This document shows, piece by piece, positions 15,385 through 24,915 of a DNA stretch of 64,000 nt. Source of the stretch: Sorangium cellulosum So ce56 (lineage in GTDB: Bacteria; Myxococcota_A; Polyangia; Polyangiales; Polyangiaceae); assembly GCF_000067165.1 (NCBI RefSeq), contig NC_010162.1:124001-188000 (forward strand), written 5' to 3'. The position numbers were made by a program, and so were the translations under genes. The notes under the pieces are model-generated. The model ran no database searches and was not told where the DNA came from. It saw only the letters and a list, made by a program, of their open reading frames with translations. Each line of letters starts with the position of its first letter. Positions within the stretch are counted from its first letter, which is position 1.

Positions 15385-16143
15385 CTACCCCAGGTTGATC
15401 CGCTGGCCATCGATGCTCACATCCTCGCGCGCGTCCACCGATACCTCACGCCCGCGCAGCTCGATCACGTCCTCGACCAGCGCGCGCACCCGCCCGGCGC
15501 GGAGCTGGTGCAGCTCGCGCACCTCCTGGAAGAGATCCCCCGCCCGCGCGATCACCCGCCCGGCGATCGACTCGAGCTTGCCCACGGTGGTGTGCGCCCG
15601 CTCCAGCACGGCAGTGAGCGTCCGCCCCTCATAGCGCGCCTCGGCGATGCGCACGTCGCCCCGCTCGGCGACGGCGGCGAGCGCCTCCCCGGCCACGGTG
15701 ACCCGCCCGGGCGCGACTTGCACCGTCGCGCCGCGCTCGCCGGCGCGCGCGCTCAGGGTCGCGCCGCTCCGGCTCGCGATCGCGACCTCGCCGGCCGCCC
15801 AGCAGCGGATGGCGCCGCCCGCCACGAGATCGATGTCGCCCCCGGGCGCCGCGAGCGAGAGGCCGCCCGCCGCGACGAGGCTGCCCCGACCGGTCTCCGC
15901 GTCGTACTCGAAGAGCAGCCGGCCGGCCCGGTCGTGCACCGCGACGACCTCGTGGCCGTCGCGCTCGACGATCGACGCCGAGGCGCCCGCGCGCGCCACG
16001 ATGCGCAGCGGGCGCTCCTCTGACGACACGCACGACACGCACGACACGCACGGCGCGCACGGCGCGCCGTCGCGGAGCCCCTCGGGGCGCGCGTCGGAGG
16101 GCGGGGGCTCGACGGGGAGAGCAGGGAGGGCAGCGGTGGGCAT
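15385..16143 (-). CDS. DUF3540 T6SS accessory protein
   Basis: A 252-residue protein of the DUF3540 family, found between pentapeptide/DUF2169 genes and DUF4150 genes in T6SS effector loci. A Pro-rich, Cys-rich start (DGAPCAPCVSCVSCVSSEER) is followed by beta-repeat sequence (GGLSLAAPGGDIDLVAGGAI; SRSGATLSARAGERGATVQV) and a helical C-terminus (ERAHTTVGKLESIAGRVIAR; REDVSIDGQRINLG). The VgrG-like beta character suggests it extends or shields the spike. It begins 44 bases after the pentapeptide gene. The CVSCVSCVSS repeat is unusual: codons ACGCACG repeat there. Confidence 0.8.
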   Translation of the reverse strand: MPTAALPALPVEPPPSDARPEGLRDGAPCAPCVSCVSCVSSEERPLRIVARAGASASIVERDGHEVVAVHDRAGRLLFEYDAETGRGSLVAAGGLSLAAPGGDIDLVAGGAIRCWAAGEVAIASRSGATLSARAGERGATVQVAPGRVTVAGEALAAVAERGDVRIAEARYEGRTLTAVLERAHTTVGKLESIAGRVIARAGDLFQEVRELHQLRAGRVRALVEDVIELRGREVSVDAREDVSIDGQRINLG

Positions 16144-16187
16144 GGCGGGGGTCCTCGGGTCGTGGCTTCGCGGCCGTCGTCGGCCGT

Positions 16188-18200
16188 TCATAACAGCGTG
16201 GGCGGGCGCCAGTCCTCGGCGCGGGCACGATCCGGATCGGTCCCGCGGGCGCCCTCGCGCTTCGCGCCATCCCAGCGCGTGTGCGCGGTGGCCGCCCGGT
16301 GCAGGTTCACGCCGCGGCAATCGGCGCCCGACAGATCGGCGCCCGACAGGTCGGCGTGCGACAGATCCGCGCCGACGAGCGAGGCGCCCTCGAGCCGCGC
16401 GCCGCTCAGATCCGCCTTGCGCGCCATCGCCTCGTCGAGCCGCGCGCCGCCGAGATCGGCGCGCGTGAGCGCGGCGCCGTCGAGGCACGCCCGGGAGAGA
16501 TCCGCGCCGGCGAGCCGCGCGCCCCGGAGGCTGGCGCCGGTCAGGTTCGCGACCCCGAGGCGCGCCGAGACGAGCGAGGCGCCGCCCAGCTGGGCGCCGG
16601 CCAGGCTCGCTTGCACCAGATCGGCCCCGTCGAGCCGCGCGTCCCGGAGGTCCGCGCGCGACAGGTCGCAGTCGCGGAGCACCGCGCCCGAGAGATCCAT
16701 CCCGCCGAGCTTCGCCTCGACGAGCGAGCTCTTCGCGAGCCGCGCGCCGGCGAGCCGCGCGCCCCGGAGATCGAGCCCGAGCAGCGAGGTCCCCTCGAGC
16801 GAGGCCCCCCCGAAATCCGCGCCGGAGAGGGCGGCGCCGGCGAGCTGCGCGCGCTTCAGCGTGGCGCCGTGCAGGCGCGCGCCGGACAGGTTCGCGCCGC
16901 GGAGGCGCCCGCCCGCGACGCGCGCCTCGGAGAGATCGGCGCCCGCGAGGTCGGCGTCCGAGAGATCGACGCCGGTGAGCTCGGCCCGGGCGAGGCGGGC
17001 GCCCGGGAGGCGCGCGCGGCGCAGATCCGCGCCGTCGAGCGCGGCGTCCTGGAGCGACGCCTCGGCGAGATCGGCGCCGGTGAGCTCGGTCCCGCGCAGC
17101 GCGGCGGCCGCGAGCAGCGCGCCGCGCAGGCGGGCGCCGCGCAGGCGCGCGCCCGAGAGATCGCAGCCCGACAGGTTGGCGCCGGTGAGGTCGGCCCCCT
17201 CGAGGCCGGCGCCGTCGAGCCGGGCGCCGTCGAGGTTCGCGCGCTCGAGCACCGCGCCCTCGAGGTCGGCCCCGCTCAGCGTGGCGCCGGCGAGGCGCGC
17301 GCCGCGCAGCGAGGCGCCGCGCAGCGAGGCGCCGCCGAGCGCCGCGGACGGGAGCAGCGCGCCGTCGAGATCGGCCGCGTCGAGCTTGCAGCCGCGCAGG
17401 TCGAAGCCGGACAGGTCCGCGCCGGCGAGGTTCGCGCCCGTGAGGTCGCCGCCGGCGAGGTCGCGCGGGAGCGCCGCGCCGCGGAGGTCCTGGTTCGGAA
17501 TGCGGAGCCCGCGGACGAGGCGCGCGCGCGACAGGTCGAGCGCGCCGAGCGCGACGCCGATGAGCGTCACGGCGGCGAGCTCGGCGTCGATGAAGCTCGC
17601 GCCCGCGAGCGCGCAGCGGTCGAGCTCGACCTCGCGGAGCGTCGCGCCGTCGAGGCGCGCGCCGTCGAGGGCGCACCCCGCGAGCGCGGCGCCGGTCAGC
17701 GTCGCGGCCGAGAGATCGGCGCCGGCGAGGTCCACGCCCTCGAGGCGCGCGCCCGACAGATCGGCCCCGCGGAGCGACGCGCCGGCGAGCGACGTGGCCC
17801 CGGCGGCATACCCCGCGTACCCGGCGGCGCGCAGCGCCTCGACGGCCTCGGCGCCGAAGTCGCGATCGGCCTCGAGCGGCAGCGTCGCGGCCGCGGCGTC
17901 GCGGGTGAGCCGCGCGTGGCGCGCGAGCACCGCGCGCTCGAGGCGCGCGCCCGACAGATCGGCCCCGCGGAGCGTGACGGCCAGGAAGACGGCGCCGGCG
18001 AGCCGCGCGCCGGCGAGCCGCGCGTCGCTCAGGTCGACGCCGTTGAAGAGCACGCCCGAGAGATCGCGGCCCGCGAGGTCGACGCCGCGCAGGTCGAGGC
18101 CGACGATCATCGGCGGATCGAGCGGCCCGGCGTCGAGGCGCGCGAGGAGATCTTCCTTGTCCCGCGCGAAGCCCGCGGAGGTGGCGGCGGCGGAGGTCAC
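16188..18200 (-). CDS. Giant pentapeptide-repeat protein
   Basis: A 670-residue protein, almost wholly A(D/N)LSGA-type pentapeptide repeats (for example LRGVDLAGRDLSGVLFNGVD and LSGADLEGAVLERANLDGAR). They should form a very long right-handed quadrilateral beta-helix. A short non-repeat insert at residues 85-120 (RHARLTRDAAAATLPLEADR) breaks the helix. A charged tail ends DPDRARAEDWRPPTLL. The GTG start at 18200 overlaps the stop of the upstream DUF2169-pentapeptide gene (GTGA), so translation is coupled. In this setting it is probably a structural or adaptor component of effector loading. A gyrase-mimicking Qnr-like role cannot be excluded but is less likely. Confidence 0.85.
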   Translation of the reverse strand: MTSAAATSAGFARDKEDLLARLDAGPLDPPMIVGLDLRGVDLAGRDLSGVLFNGVDLSDARLAGARLAGAVFLAVTLRGADLSGARLERAVLARHARLTRDAAAATLPLEADRDFGAEAVEALRAAGYAGYAAGATSLAGASLRGADLSGARLEGVDLAGADLSAATLTGAALAGCALDGARLDGATLREVELDRCALAGASFIDAELAAVTLIGVALGALDLSRARLVRGLRIPNQDLRGAALPRDLAGGDLTGANLAGADLSGFDLRGCKLDAADLDGALLPSAALGGASLRGASLRGARLAGATLSGADLEGAVLERANLDGARLDGAGLEGADLTGANLSGCDLSGARLRGARLRGALLAAAALRGTELTGADLAEASLQDAALDGADLRRARLPGARLARAELTGVDLSDADLAGADLSEARVAGGRLRGANLSGARLHGATLKRAQLAGAALSGADFGGASLEGTSLLGLDLRGARLAGARLAKSSLVEAKLGGMDLSGAVLRDCDLSRADLRDARLDGADLVQASLAGAQLGGASLVSARLGVANLTGASLRGARLAGADLSRACLDGAALTRADLGGARLDEAMARKADLSGARLEGASLVGADLSHADLSGADLSGADCRGVNLHRAATAHTRWDGAKREGARGTDPDRARAEDWRPPTLL

Positions 18201-20533
18201 GTCGCGCCTCGATCGCTCGTGAGCAGCGTGGACGCGAGCTGCGCGTCCTCCAGGTCGGCGCCCTCGAGCCGCGCCTGCCACAGGGCGGCCTCGTACAGCC
18301 CGGCGCCGCGCAGGTCGGCGCCGCGCAGGTCGGCGGCCTCGAGGCGAGCCCCGTGCAGGTTCGCCCGCTCGAGGCGGGCGCCGCCGAGCCGCGCCCGCGT
18401 CAGGTCGGCGCCCGCCAGGTCGGCGCCGCGCAGGTCGGCGCCGCCGAGCTCGGCCCGGCCGAGATCCGCGCGGCGCAGGCTCGACAGCGCGAGGTCGGCG
18501 CCCGTGAGGTCGGCGTGCATCCAGCGCGAGCCGTCGGCGCGGGCGCCGCGCGCCTGGGCGCGCGGCAGGCGGGTGTGCTCCGAGGCGCGCAGCCCGCGCA
18601 GGTCGGCGCCGCGCAGGTCGACCGCCTCGCCGTGCGCCCCCTCGAGGCTCGCGCCCTCGAGCGCCGCGCCGCCGAAGGACGCGCGGTCGAGCGCCGCGCG
18701 CGCGAGGCGGGCGCCGGCGAGCTGCGCGCCGTCGAGCCGCGCCCCGGTGAGGTCGGCCTCGAGGAACGAGGCGCCGGCCGCGGCCGCGCCGGTCAGGACG
18801 GCCCCGCGCAGCGCCGCGCGGTCGAGGCGCGCCTTGCCGAGCGCCGCGCCGGTCAGGTCGGCGCCCGCGAGGTCGGCGCCGGAGAGGTCGGCGTCGTTCA
18901 GCCTGGCCGCCGGGAGCCACGCGCCCGCCATCCTGGCGCGAGCGAGCGTCGCGCCGTCGAGGTCGGCCCCGGCGAGGCGGGCGCCGGTCAGGTCGGCGCC
19001 GACGAGCAGCGCGCGCGCGAGGCTCGCCTCGCTGAGGTCGAGCCCCGACAGGTCGAGCCCCGAGAGATCGGCGCCCGCCATGCTCTCGCGGATCGACAGG
19101 CAGAGCTCCACGCGCTCGCGCGTCCACGGCGCCGCGCGCTCCGTGGCTGCCCGGTCCCGCGCCTCGTCCTCGCGGTCCAGCGCGTCGAGCTGCACCGGGT
19201 CGTGCCCCCCGGCCTCGAGCGCCTTCTTCATCTGCTCGCGGCTCTTCCGCTGGATCTCGTCGAGCTGCGCCGGATCCCCGCCGAGCTTGCCCAGCCACGC
19301 CTCGAGCTCCGCGCCGGGCGTGCCGAGCGAGGCCACGAGCGCCGCGGGGGCGCCGCCCCGCTCGAGCGTCGCGCGGATCTGCGCGAGGAGCTCGGCGTCG
19401 TCGACGCCGGCCAGGGGAGGCGCTCTGTCGTTGTCGTTGCCGGGCGGCGCCGCCGCGGCGGGCGCCTCCGCCACGGCAGGGCGCGCCTCCAGCAGCGCGA
19501 GCGCGAGCCGCTCGCGGTAGCGCGCGGCCGCGACGCGGCCCTCGCCGAGCGGCTCGCTCTCGAGGAGCACGTGCCGCACCTCGGGGTGGTCCTCGGCGGA
19601 GACGGGCGCGTGGCCCCGCCACACGAGGATGAGCGCCTCGGCCTCCATGTCGACGCGGACCGTGTCGAGGTGCAGCTGCACCTCGCGGAAGCGCTCCGCG
19701 CCGCCCGCGAGCTCGTCGAGGAAGCAGCGCATCCGGACGCCGGGGAGCCGCGCGCGGTACTCGCGCCGCGCGCGGTGCAGGTTGTGGCAGACGATTTCCT
19801 CGTCGCCGCGCGGGTACTCGGCCTGGAGCGCCGGCACGGCCGCGTTGAAGTGGCTCCAGTCGAAATCGTCGGGGAAGAAGGGCCAGCGCTGCTTCAGCCA
19901 GCGCTCGTCGTAGGTGCCGAGCTTGCTCGCGCGCAGCGCCCAGGCGGCGGCGAGCGGCCCGAAGCCCGCGGGCGGCGGCCGCGCCGCGGGCGAGTCGACC
20001 GGCGCGCGTGGATCCTCGATGTTGGGCAGCGGCCGTCGCCGGAGATCGCGCTCGCCCGGGTCGAACACGCCGCGCCCAACCGGGTTGGCCGCGAAGCCCG
20101 GGCCCCCGAAGGCGCGGTCGAAGCCGAGCGGCATCTCGACGAACGGCTGCGGGTCGGTGCGCTTGCCGGCGGCCGGGTCGGTCCAGTACCGGTCGCCGGT
20201 CACCTGCAGCGCGAGCGACGTCTTGCCGACGGCGAAGCTCACCGGCAGGGAGCTGACGGGCCGGCGGCCGGGCGCGTGGGCCTTGCCGGTCAGCAGGAGA
20301 TCCGCCTTCGGCTTGAAGGGGGCGAAGTCGGACGCATGGAGAAGCGCCCCGCGCGGATCGTCGCCCTCGTGCACGTCGCCGAGCGGCGGCTCCGGGGCGC
20401 CGGCGGGGATCGCCGGCTCGCCGGGCACGAGGCGGTAGGTGCCCTTCGCGATCAGGCACAGGGCCCATTGCGGGGGCCGGATCTGCCAGGCTACCGCGGC
20501 GAACGTGGTGGGGGTATGATTGACGATTTTCAT
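18197..20533 (-). CDS. DUF2169-pentapeptide-repeat fusion, T6SS adaptor
   Basis: A 778-residue protein. Residues 1-335 are DUF2169 (MKIVNHTPTTFAAVAWQIRP; YWTDPAAGKRTDPQPFVEMP; FDRAFGGPGFAANPVGRG; AVPALQAEYPRGDEEIVCHN), a domain known as an adaptor that loads PAAR/RHS effectors onto VgrG. A helical linker follows at about 350-485 (Glu/Lys-rich RKSREQMKKALEAGGHDP). From about 490 to the end come pentapeptide repeats (MAGADLSGLDLSGLDLSEAS). I chose the ATG at 20533 because MKIVNHTP is the family start. It follows VgrG by 57 bases and is coupled to the next pentapeptide gene. Confidence 0.88.
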   Translation of the reverse strand: MKIVNHTPTTFAAVAWQIRPPQWALCLIAKGTYRLVPGEPAIPAGAPEPPLGDVHEGDDPRGALLHASDFAPFKPKADLLLTGKAHAPGRRPVSSLPVSFAVGKTSLALQVTGDRYWTDPAAGKRTDPQPFVEMPLGFDRAFGGPGFAANPVGRGVFDPGERDLRRRPLPNIEDPRAPVDSPAARPPPAGFGPLAAAWALRASKLGTYDERWLKQRWPFFPDDFDWSHFNAAVPALQAEYPRGDEEIVCHNLHRARREYRARLPGVRMRCFLDELAGGAERFREVQLHLDTVRVDMEAEALILVWRGHAPVSAEDHPEVRHVLLESEPLGEGRVAAARYRERLALALLEARPAVAEAPAAAAPPGNDNDRAPPLAGVDDAELLAQIRATLERGGAPAALVASLGTPGAELEAWLGKLGGDPAQLDEIQRKSREQMKKALEAGGHDPVQLDALDREDEARDRAATERAAPWTRERVELCLSIRESMAGADLSGLDLSGLDLSEASLARALLVGADLTGARLAGADLDGATLARARMAGAWLPAARLNDADLSGADLAGADLTGAALGKARLDRAALRGAVLTGAAAAGASFLEADLTGARLDGAQLAGARLARAALDRASFGGAALEGASLEGAHGEAVDLRGADLRGLRASEHTRLPRAQARGARADGSRWMHADLTGADLALSSLRRADLGRAELGGADLRGADLAGADLTRARLGGARLERANLHGARLEAADLRGADLRGAGLYEAALWQARLEGADLEDAQLASTLLTSDRGAT

Positions 20534-20590
20534 GGCAGCTCTCGACGCGCGCAGGGGCGCGCGCACGTCTGCCCGCCGAGCGGGCCCCTC

Positions 20591-23296
20591 CTACATGAAC
20601 TGAGTCCGGTCCCCCTTGACGACGATTCCCCCCATGTCCGCCGTGACGTTGTTCTCGGCAAATTGCAGGGAGGCGGCTTGGTTATCGAGTATCAGGAAGG
20701 AAGAGGCCGTATTGGCCCTGATTTGGGCGCCTGGGCTCGTCTCGAGCGTGATCCCGGTGGCGGCGCTGAGCTTGAGCTTGGAGGGACCGCAGGCGAGCTC
20801 GATCGCGGCGGGCTCGATCTTGATGTACGCGCCGCCGAGCCCGCCGCAGCGCAGCAGGAGCTGGGCCGGCTCGATGATCAGCTCGGCGTCGTTCACCGGG
20901 TTCGCGTGGGCGAGCTTGTGGACCAGGTACGTTCCGACGAGCGCCCCGAGCGTCGCGATGCCCCACGTCGTGGCCGTGAGCCCGCCGCCCTTCTCGAGAT
21001 CGTCCTTGCCCGCGGAGGCGCCGAGCGGGCCCGCCACCGCGCCCAGGGCGCCCGCGACCACGGCGGCTGCCCACGGCTTCGCGGCCTCGACCGTCGGGGC
21101 GTCGGTGCTCCGCACGCGCAGGTGCACCTTGGAGCGCGCCTTGATGTCCTGCTCGTCGGCCGTGGTGAGCTTCTTCGTGCTGCCGAACTCGAGCACCGGG
21201 CCGTACGCGATGTTGCAGCTCATCCCGGCCGTGATCCCCGTGTTGAGCCCGAGGAAGACGTTGCCGTTCACGCCCGCCGCGATGCTGTAGTTCCCGCCGA
21301 GGCTCGCCCCGAAGTTGACGCCGGTGAAGAAATTCGAGTTGTCGCCGTACGTGAGGTTGACCGTCGAGACGTGGCTGCGCGTCGTCTTTCGCCAGCCCTG
21401 CCAGTCCTTGCTGAACGTCATCGAGTAGAAGTCCACGTCGAAGATGCCGAGCGTCCGGTTCGGGATGACGAGCCTGTAGTTCCCGAGGACGACGTCGGTG
21501 CGGTTGCCCGTGGTGACCGACTGGTAGTCCCCCTGGGTCACGACCGTGCGGTTGCCGTCCGTGTGATCGTAGACCCCGTCGCTCGCCGCCCAGCCGAAGT
21601 GCGCCGCTTTCCCCTTGTCGCTTGCGTCCGAGCTCGTGTCGTAGCCGTTGTCGAGGCTCGACCACGTCCAGCCGCTGTCGCCGAACCCCGCGGTCGGATC
21701 GAGCCGCGCGGACTCGGTGAACGTACCGGCCGACGCGGTCGCCCGCTCGCCGTAGCGCAGGTAGCTGTACTTCCCGTCGCTGTGGGGGACCGCGATGCGG
21801 ATCCAGTCCTCCGCGCTGCTCGCGGTGGTCGTCATCTCGTCCTGGCCGAGCTGCTGCTCCGTCGGCAGCGCGCCCTCGGCGCCGGCGCGCGTTGCGGGCC
21901 CGCCGCGCGCGCGCCCGAAGCCGCCTCCCATCTCGACCATCGCCCCGTTCGGCATCCGGATGCGGCCGCGCCCCTCGTCGGCGCTCGTGACCACGCGGCT
22001 CTTCGCGTTGGGCACGACGCCGGTGATCACCGGCCGCTCGGGATCCCCGCCGACGCCGGTCCACAGCACCTCGGCGCCCTTGCGCAACGTGAAGTGCATG
22101 CCCTCGTCGGCCCCGCCGTAGGGCGTCGCCAGGCGCATCGGCACCGAGCCCTGCGCCTCGGCCGCGCCGCTCAGATCGAACGGCATCACCACGCGGTAGC
22201 GCCCCTCGGCGTCGACCGCGGCGACGCCCTCCGGGCCGCGCGCGTCGACGTGGGCGACCATCGCGCCCTCGAGGCGCGGCCTCGGCGTGGCGCGCGGCGG
22301 GCGGTAGCGCGTCGAGGCCGGGATGGCCTCGAACTCGCAAGCATAGCGCGGCTCATCGCCCGCCCCGGCGCGGTGCACGGCGCGCGTCACCAGGTAATCG
22401 CGGTTCCAGTCGGTCCGGAAATGGCCGGAGAGCCCGAGGCGCTCGCCCGCGGCGATCGGCGCGCCGATCGCGCCGTCGTACACGGTCGCGCGGCAGCGCA
22501 GCTCCTCGGCGCGCACGGCGGCGAGCGCGGCGCCCTCCTCGGGCGCCGCGAACGAGCCGCCCTCGTCGACGAGCAGCCCGAAGCCGCGCGCGTCGACCTC
22601 GGCCTCGGCCTCCAGCGGCACCTCGGGCGTGCGATCGTTGTAGTCGAGCAGCACGAGCGCGCGCGGCGACATCCGGCGCCGGCAGCGCAGCGCGCGCACC
22701 CCTCCGGCCTCCCCCATCGCGGCCCCGACCGCGCCCCGGAAGCCGCCCGGGTGGTCGCAGAGGACGAGCCGCTCCGCCCCCTCGCGCGGCTCGATGAAGT
22801 AGCTGACGCCCGCCTGCTCCAGCTGCCGCGACATGAAGTCGAGCGCGCTCTCCTGGTACTGCACGGCGTGCTCGCGCGGCGGATACGCCCGCTCGAGCCG
22901 CCGCTCCACCTCGATCCCGAGGCCGCTCCCGGCGATCACCGCCTCCACCAGGTCCGGCACGCTGAGCCGCTGGTAGATGCGCGTCTGCCGCGCGAGGCCG
23001 AGCAGGGCGAGGCGCGGCACGAGCACGACCCGGTAGGCGTACCGATCGCCGCCGAGCGCGCCGCCCTGCTCCACCTCGGCCACGACCCCCGGGACCGCGC
23101 GGCCGGCGAGATCGAGCTCCCCGGCCGCGCCGACGAGGTCGTCGAGCGGCAGCGCGGGATCGGTCGACGCGAGATCGATCTCGAAGCGGTACGGGCGCGA
23201 CAGCGCCTCCTCGCCGCGGAGCCCCAGCACCGTGAACGCCCCGGCCGGGGCGGCCTCGGAGCGGAAGTGGATCCCGACCGTCGTGGGCTTCATCAT
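20591..23296 (-). CDS. VgrG/TssI T6SS spike protein with long C-terminal extension
   Basis: A 901-residue protein. Residues 1-480 match VgrG: a gp27-like domain (YRFEIDLASTDPALPLDDLV; QYQESALDFMSRQLEQAGVS; FIEPREGAERLVLCDHPGGF), then the gp5-OB part (EGVAAVDAEGRYRVVMPFDL; RLATPYGGADEGMHFTLRKG). The remaining 420 residues are strand-rich (GNRTVVTQGDYQSVTTGNRT; YSIAAGVNGNVFLGLNTGIT). They also contain an Ala/Gly-rich hydrophobic stretch near residue 765 (AAAVVAGALGAVAGPLGAS) and another near 800 (TWGIATLGALVGTYLVHKLA). This tail may be a beta-helix carrying a membrane-active element. The ATG overlaps the upstream VgrG stop by 4 bases. Confidence 0.88.
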   Translation of the reverse strand: MMKPTTVGIHFRSEAAPAGAFTVLGLRGEEALSRPYRFEIDLASTDPALPLDDLVGAAGELDLAGRAVPGVVAEVEQGGALGGDRYAYRVVLVPRLALLGLARQTRIYQRLSVPDLVEAVIAGSGLGIEVERRLERAYPPREHAVQYQESALDFMSRQLEQAGVSYFIEPREGAERLVLCDHPGGFRGAVGAAMGEAGGVRALRCRRRMSPRALVLLDYNDRTPEVPLEAEAEVDARGFGLLVDEGGSFAAPEEGAALAAVRAEELRCRATVYDGAIGAPIAAGERLGLSGHFRTDWNRDYLVTRAVHRAGAGDEPRYACEFEAIPASTRYRPPRATPRPRLEGAMVAHVDARGPEGVAAVDAEGRYRVVMPFDLSGAAEAQGSVPMRLATPYGGADEGMHFTLRKGAEVLWTGVGGDPERPVITGVVPNAKSRVVTSADEGRGRIRMPNGAMVEMGGGFGRARGGPATRAGAEGALPTEQQLGQDEMTTTASSAEDWIRIAVPHSDGKYSYLRYGERATASAGTFTESARLDPTAGFGDSGWTWSSLDNGYDTSSDASDKGKAAHFGWAASDGVYDHTDGNRTVVTQGDYQSVTTGNRTDVVLGNYRLVIPNRTLGIFDVDFYSMTFSKDWQGWRKTTRSHVSTVNLTYGDNSNFFTGVNFGASLGGNYSIAAGVNGNVFLGLNTGITAGMSCNIAYGPVLEFGSTKKLTTADEQDIKARSKVHLRVRSTDAPTVEAAKPWAAAVVAGALGAVAGPLGASAGKDDLEKGGGLTATTWGIATLGALVGTYLVHKLAHANPVNDAELIIEPAQLLLRCGGLGGAYIKIEPAAIELACGPSKLKLSAATGITLETSPGAQIRANTASSFLILDNQAASLQFAENNVTADMGGIVVKGDRTQFM

Positions 23297-24753
23297 CGCT
23301 TCTCCGAGATCTCGAGCATGGCGCCGGACGCCGTGGTGATGCGGCTCTGGTTGGCGTTGCGGGCCGTCACGGGCGACGGCGCGAGCGGGTTGAACATGGC
23401 CCCGAGGATCACCGGGCGATCCGGGTCGCCGTTGGCGAACGCCACGACGACCTCGGTGCCCGGGCGGAGCGGGAAGTGCATCCCGTGGCCCACGCCGCTG
23501 AAGGGCTGCGCCATACGGACCGGGCGCGAGGCCCTCTGCTCGCCCGGCTCCGCCGTGTCGAAGTGGAGCTGGACCGTGTAGCGCCCCTCGGCGTCGAGCT
23601 GGGCGACGCCGTTCGTCTTTCCCCCGTGCCCCGGCTGCACGATCCCCGTCACCACGCCGGAGATGCGCGGCCTCGGCGTCCGGCGCGGCGGCCGGTAGGC
23701 GACGCGCGCCGGGATGGCGCGGAATGCGTTCCTGTAAAACGGGCTCTGCTCGCCGGCGTCCTTGAACGCGGGGAACCTCGCCTCGTGCTCCACCTCGACG
23801 AGGAGCAGCTCCTCCGGCTCCGGGAAGCGCGGGTGCTCGATCAGGGTCACGCGCCGCCCGGCGGACAGCGCCGCGCGGCTGGCCTTGCCCTCGTACACGC
23901 GCTGCCGCGACAGCCGCTCGTCCGCCCGGATCTGCGCCAGCTTCCCGGCCTCCTCGGGCGTCTTGACGTGGCTGCCGTACTCGACCACGCCGCCGCCGTC
24001 GCCCGAGCCCAGGCTGGCGTAGGCCGTCAGGTCGAGCTGCGGTGCGCGGTAGTTGTAGTCCTGCACGACGTAGCTGGTGGGCACCAGGTCGGTCGTCACC
24101 TCGAGGGCGAAGATGCCCGCGGCCTCGCCGCGAGCGCGGAAGGGCACCGTCTCCGCGCCCGAGGCGGGGCGGAAGCCGGACGGGTGGTCGGTGAAGACCA
24201 TCCTGTCGCGGCCGCCCTCGTGCTCGAAGAAGAAGCTGATGCCGACGTGCTCGGCCAGTCGGCTGATGAACGCGAGATCGCTCTCGCCGTATTGCACGAC
24301 GAACTCGCGCTCGGGGTAGCTCTCGAGCAGCCGCAGCTCGACGTCCTCGGAGCCCAGGCCGTGCCGCTCGAGCTTGCTCCGGAGGATGTCGGGAACGCTG
24401 CGGTCCAGGTAGATCTCCTGCGTCTCGACGAGGGTGAGCCGGAACGCGCGCGGCACGAGGCGCAGGCGGCAGGTGGCGCGCTCGGCCAGCGGCTCCAGGC
24501 GGTCGCGGATCGGGCCCAGCATGCCCGAGACACGGCGGATCTCCTCACCGTCGGCCTCGAAGACCAGGCTGACCTCGGCGCCGGGCGCGGCGTCGGCCGG
24601 GAGCTCGCGGCCCTCGTCGATCACGACGTCGAGGTCGAACGAGAAGAGCTGCGAGATCGCCTCTCGCCCGGAGAGCTCGCGGACCTTCACGTGGTCCCAC
24701 GGCCCCCGCTCTGACTCGATGCGAACGCTCAACGTCCCGGAGGCTTCCTTCAT
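23293..24753 (-). CDS. VgrG/TssI T6SS spike protein
   Basis: A 486-residue canonical-length VgrG without effector extension. Motifs are LFSFDLDVVIDEGRELPADA, FVVQYGESDLAFISRLAEHV, FFFEHEGGRDRMVFTDHPSG, the OB-fold start PRISGVVTGIVQPGHGGKTN, MAQPFSGVGHGMHFPLRPGT and VVVAFANGDPDRPVILGAMF. It ends with a short needle stub (NANQSRITTASGAMLEISEK). It is the first of two coupled vgrG genes; the stop overlaps the next ATG (ATGA at 23293-23296). A GGAGAA Shine-Dalgarno precedes the ATG at 24753. The two proteins could form heterotrimers or be alternatives. Confidence 0.93.
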   Translation of the reverse strand: MKEASGTLSVRIESERGPWDHVKVRELSGREAISQLFSFDLDVVIDEGRELPADAAPGAEVSLVFEADGEEIRRVSGMLGPIRDRLEPLAERATCRLRLVPRAFRLTLVETQEIYLDRSVPDILRSKLERHGLGSEDVELRLLESYPEREFVVQYGESDLAFISRLAEHVGISFFFEHEGGRDRMVFTDHPSGFRPASGAETVPFRARGEAAGIFALEVTTDLVPTSYVVQDYNYRAPQLDLTAYASLGSGDGGGVVEYGSHVKTPEEAGKLAQIRADERLSRQRVYEGKASRAALSAGRRVTLIEHPRFPEPEELLLVEVEHEARFPAFKDAGEQSPFYRNAFRAIPARVAYRPPRRTPRPRISGVVTGIVQPGHGGKTNGVAQLDAEGRYTVQLHFDTAEPGEQRASRPVRMAQPFSGVGHGMHFPLRPGTEVVVAFANGDPDRPVILGAMFNPLAPSPVTARNANQSRITTASGAMLEISEKR

Positions 24754-24915
24754 CGCTCGTTCTCCGATTCCGCCGCGGCCTTCCCTGGGGCACCGGAAAG
24801 GTGGAGAGGCCGCGTGGGCGTGCGCGCCGCGGGGGCGCCGGGATGGCCGCGTGAGGGCTGCTGGCACCCTGCGCCGCCAGGGCTCGCTCGTCGGGGGTTC
24901 ACGGGCATCGGAGCG

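Noticed and set aside
13816..16023. A 735-codon plus-strand open frame
   Set aside because: Shadow of the transglutaminase, PAAR-like and DUF3540 genes, with no recognisable motif and His/Arg-rich composition.
18353..23581. A 1,742-codon plus-strand open frame opposite the T6SS genes
   Set aside because: It is the antisense shadow of the pentapeptide and VgrG genes. The translation is Arg/Ala/Glu-rich without any domain, while the minus frames have clear family motifs.
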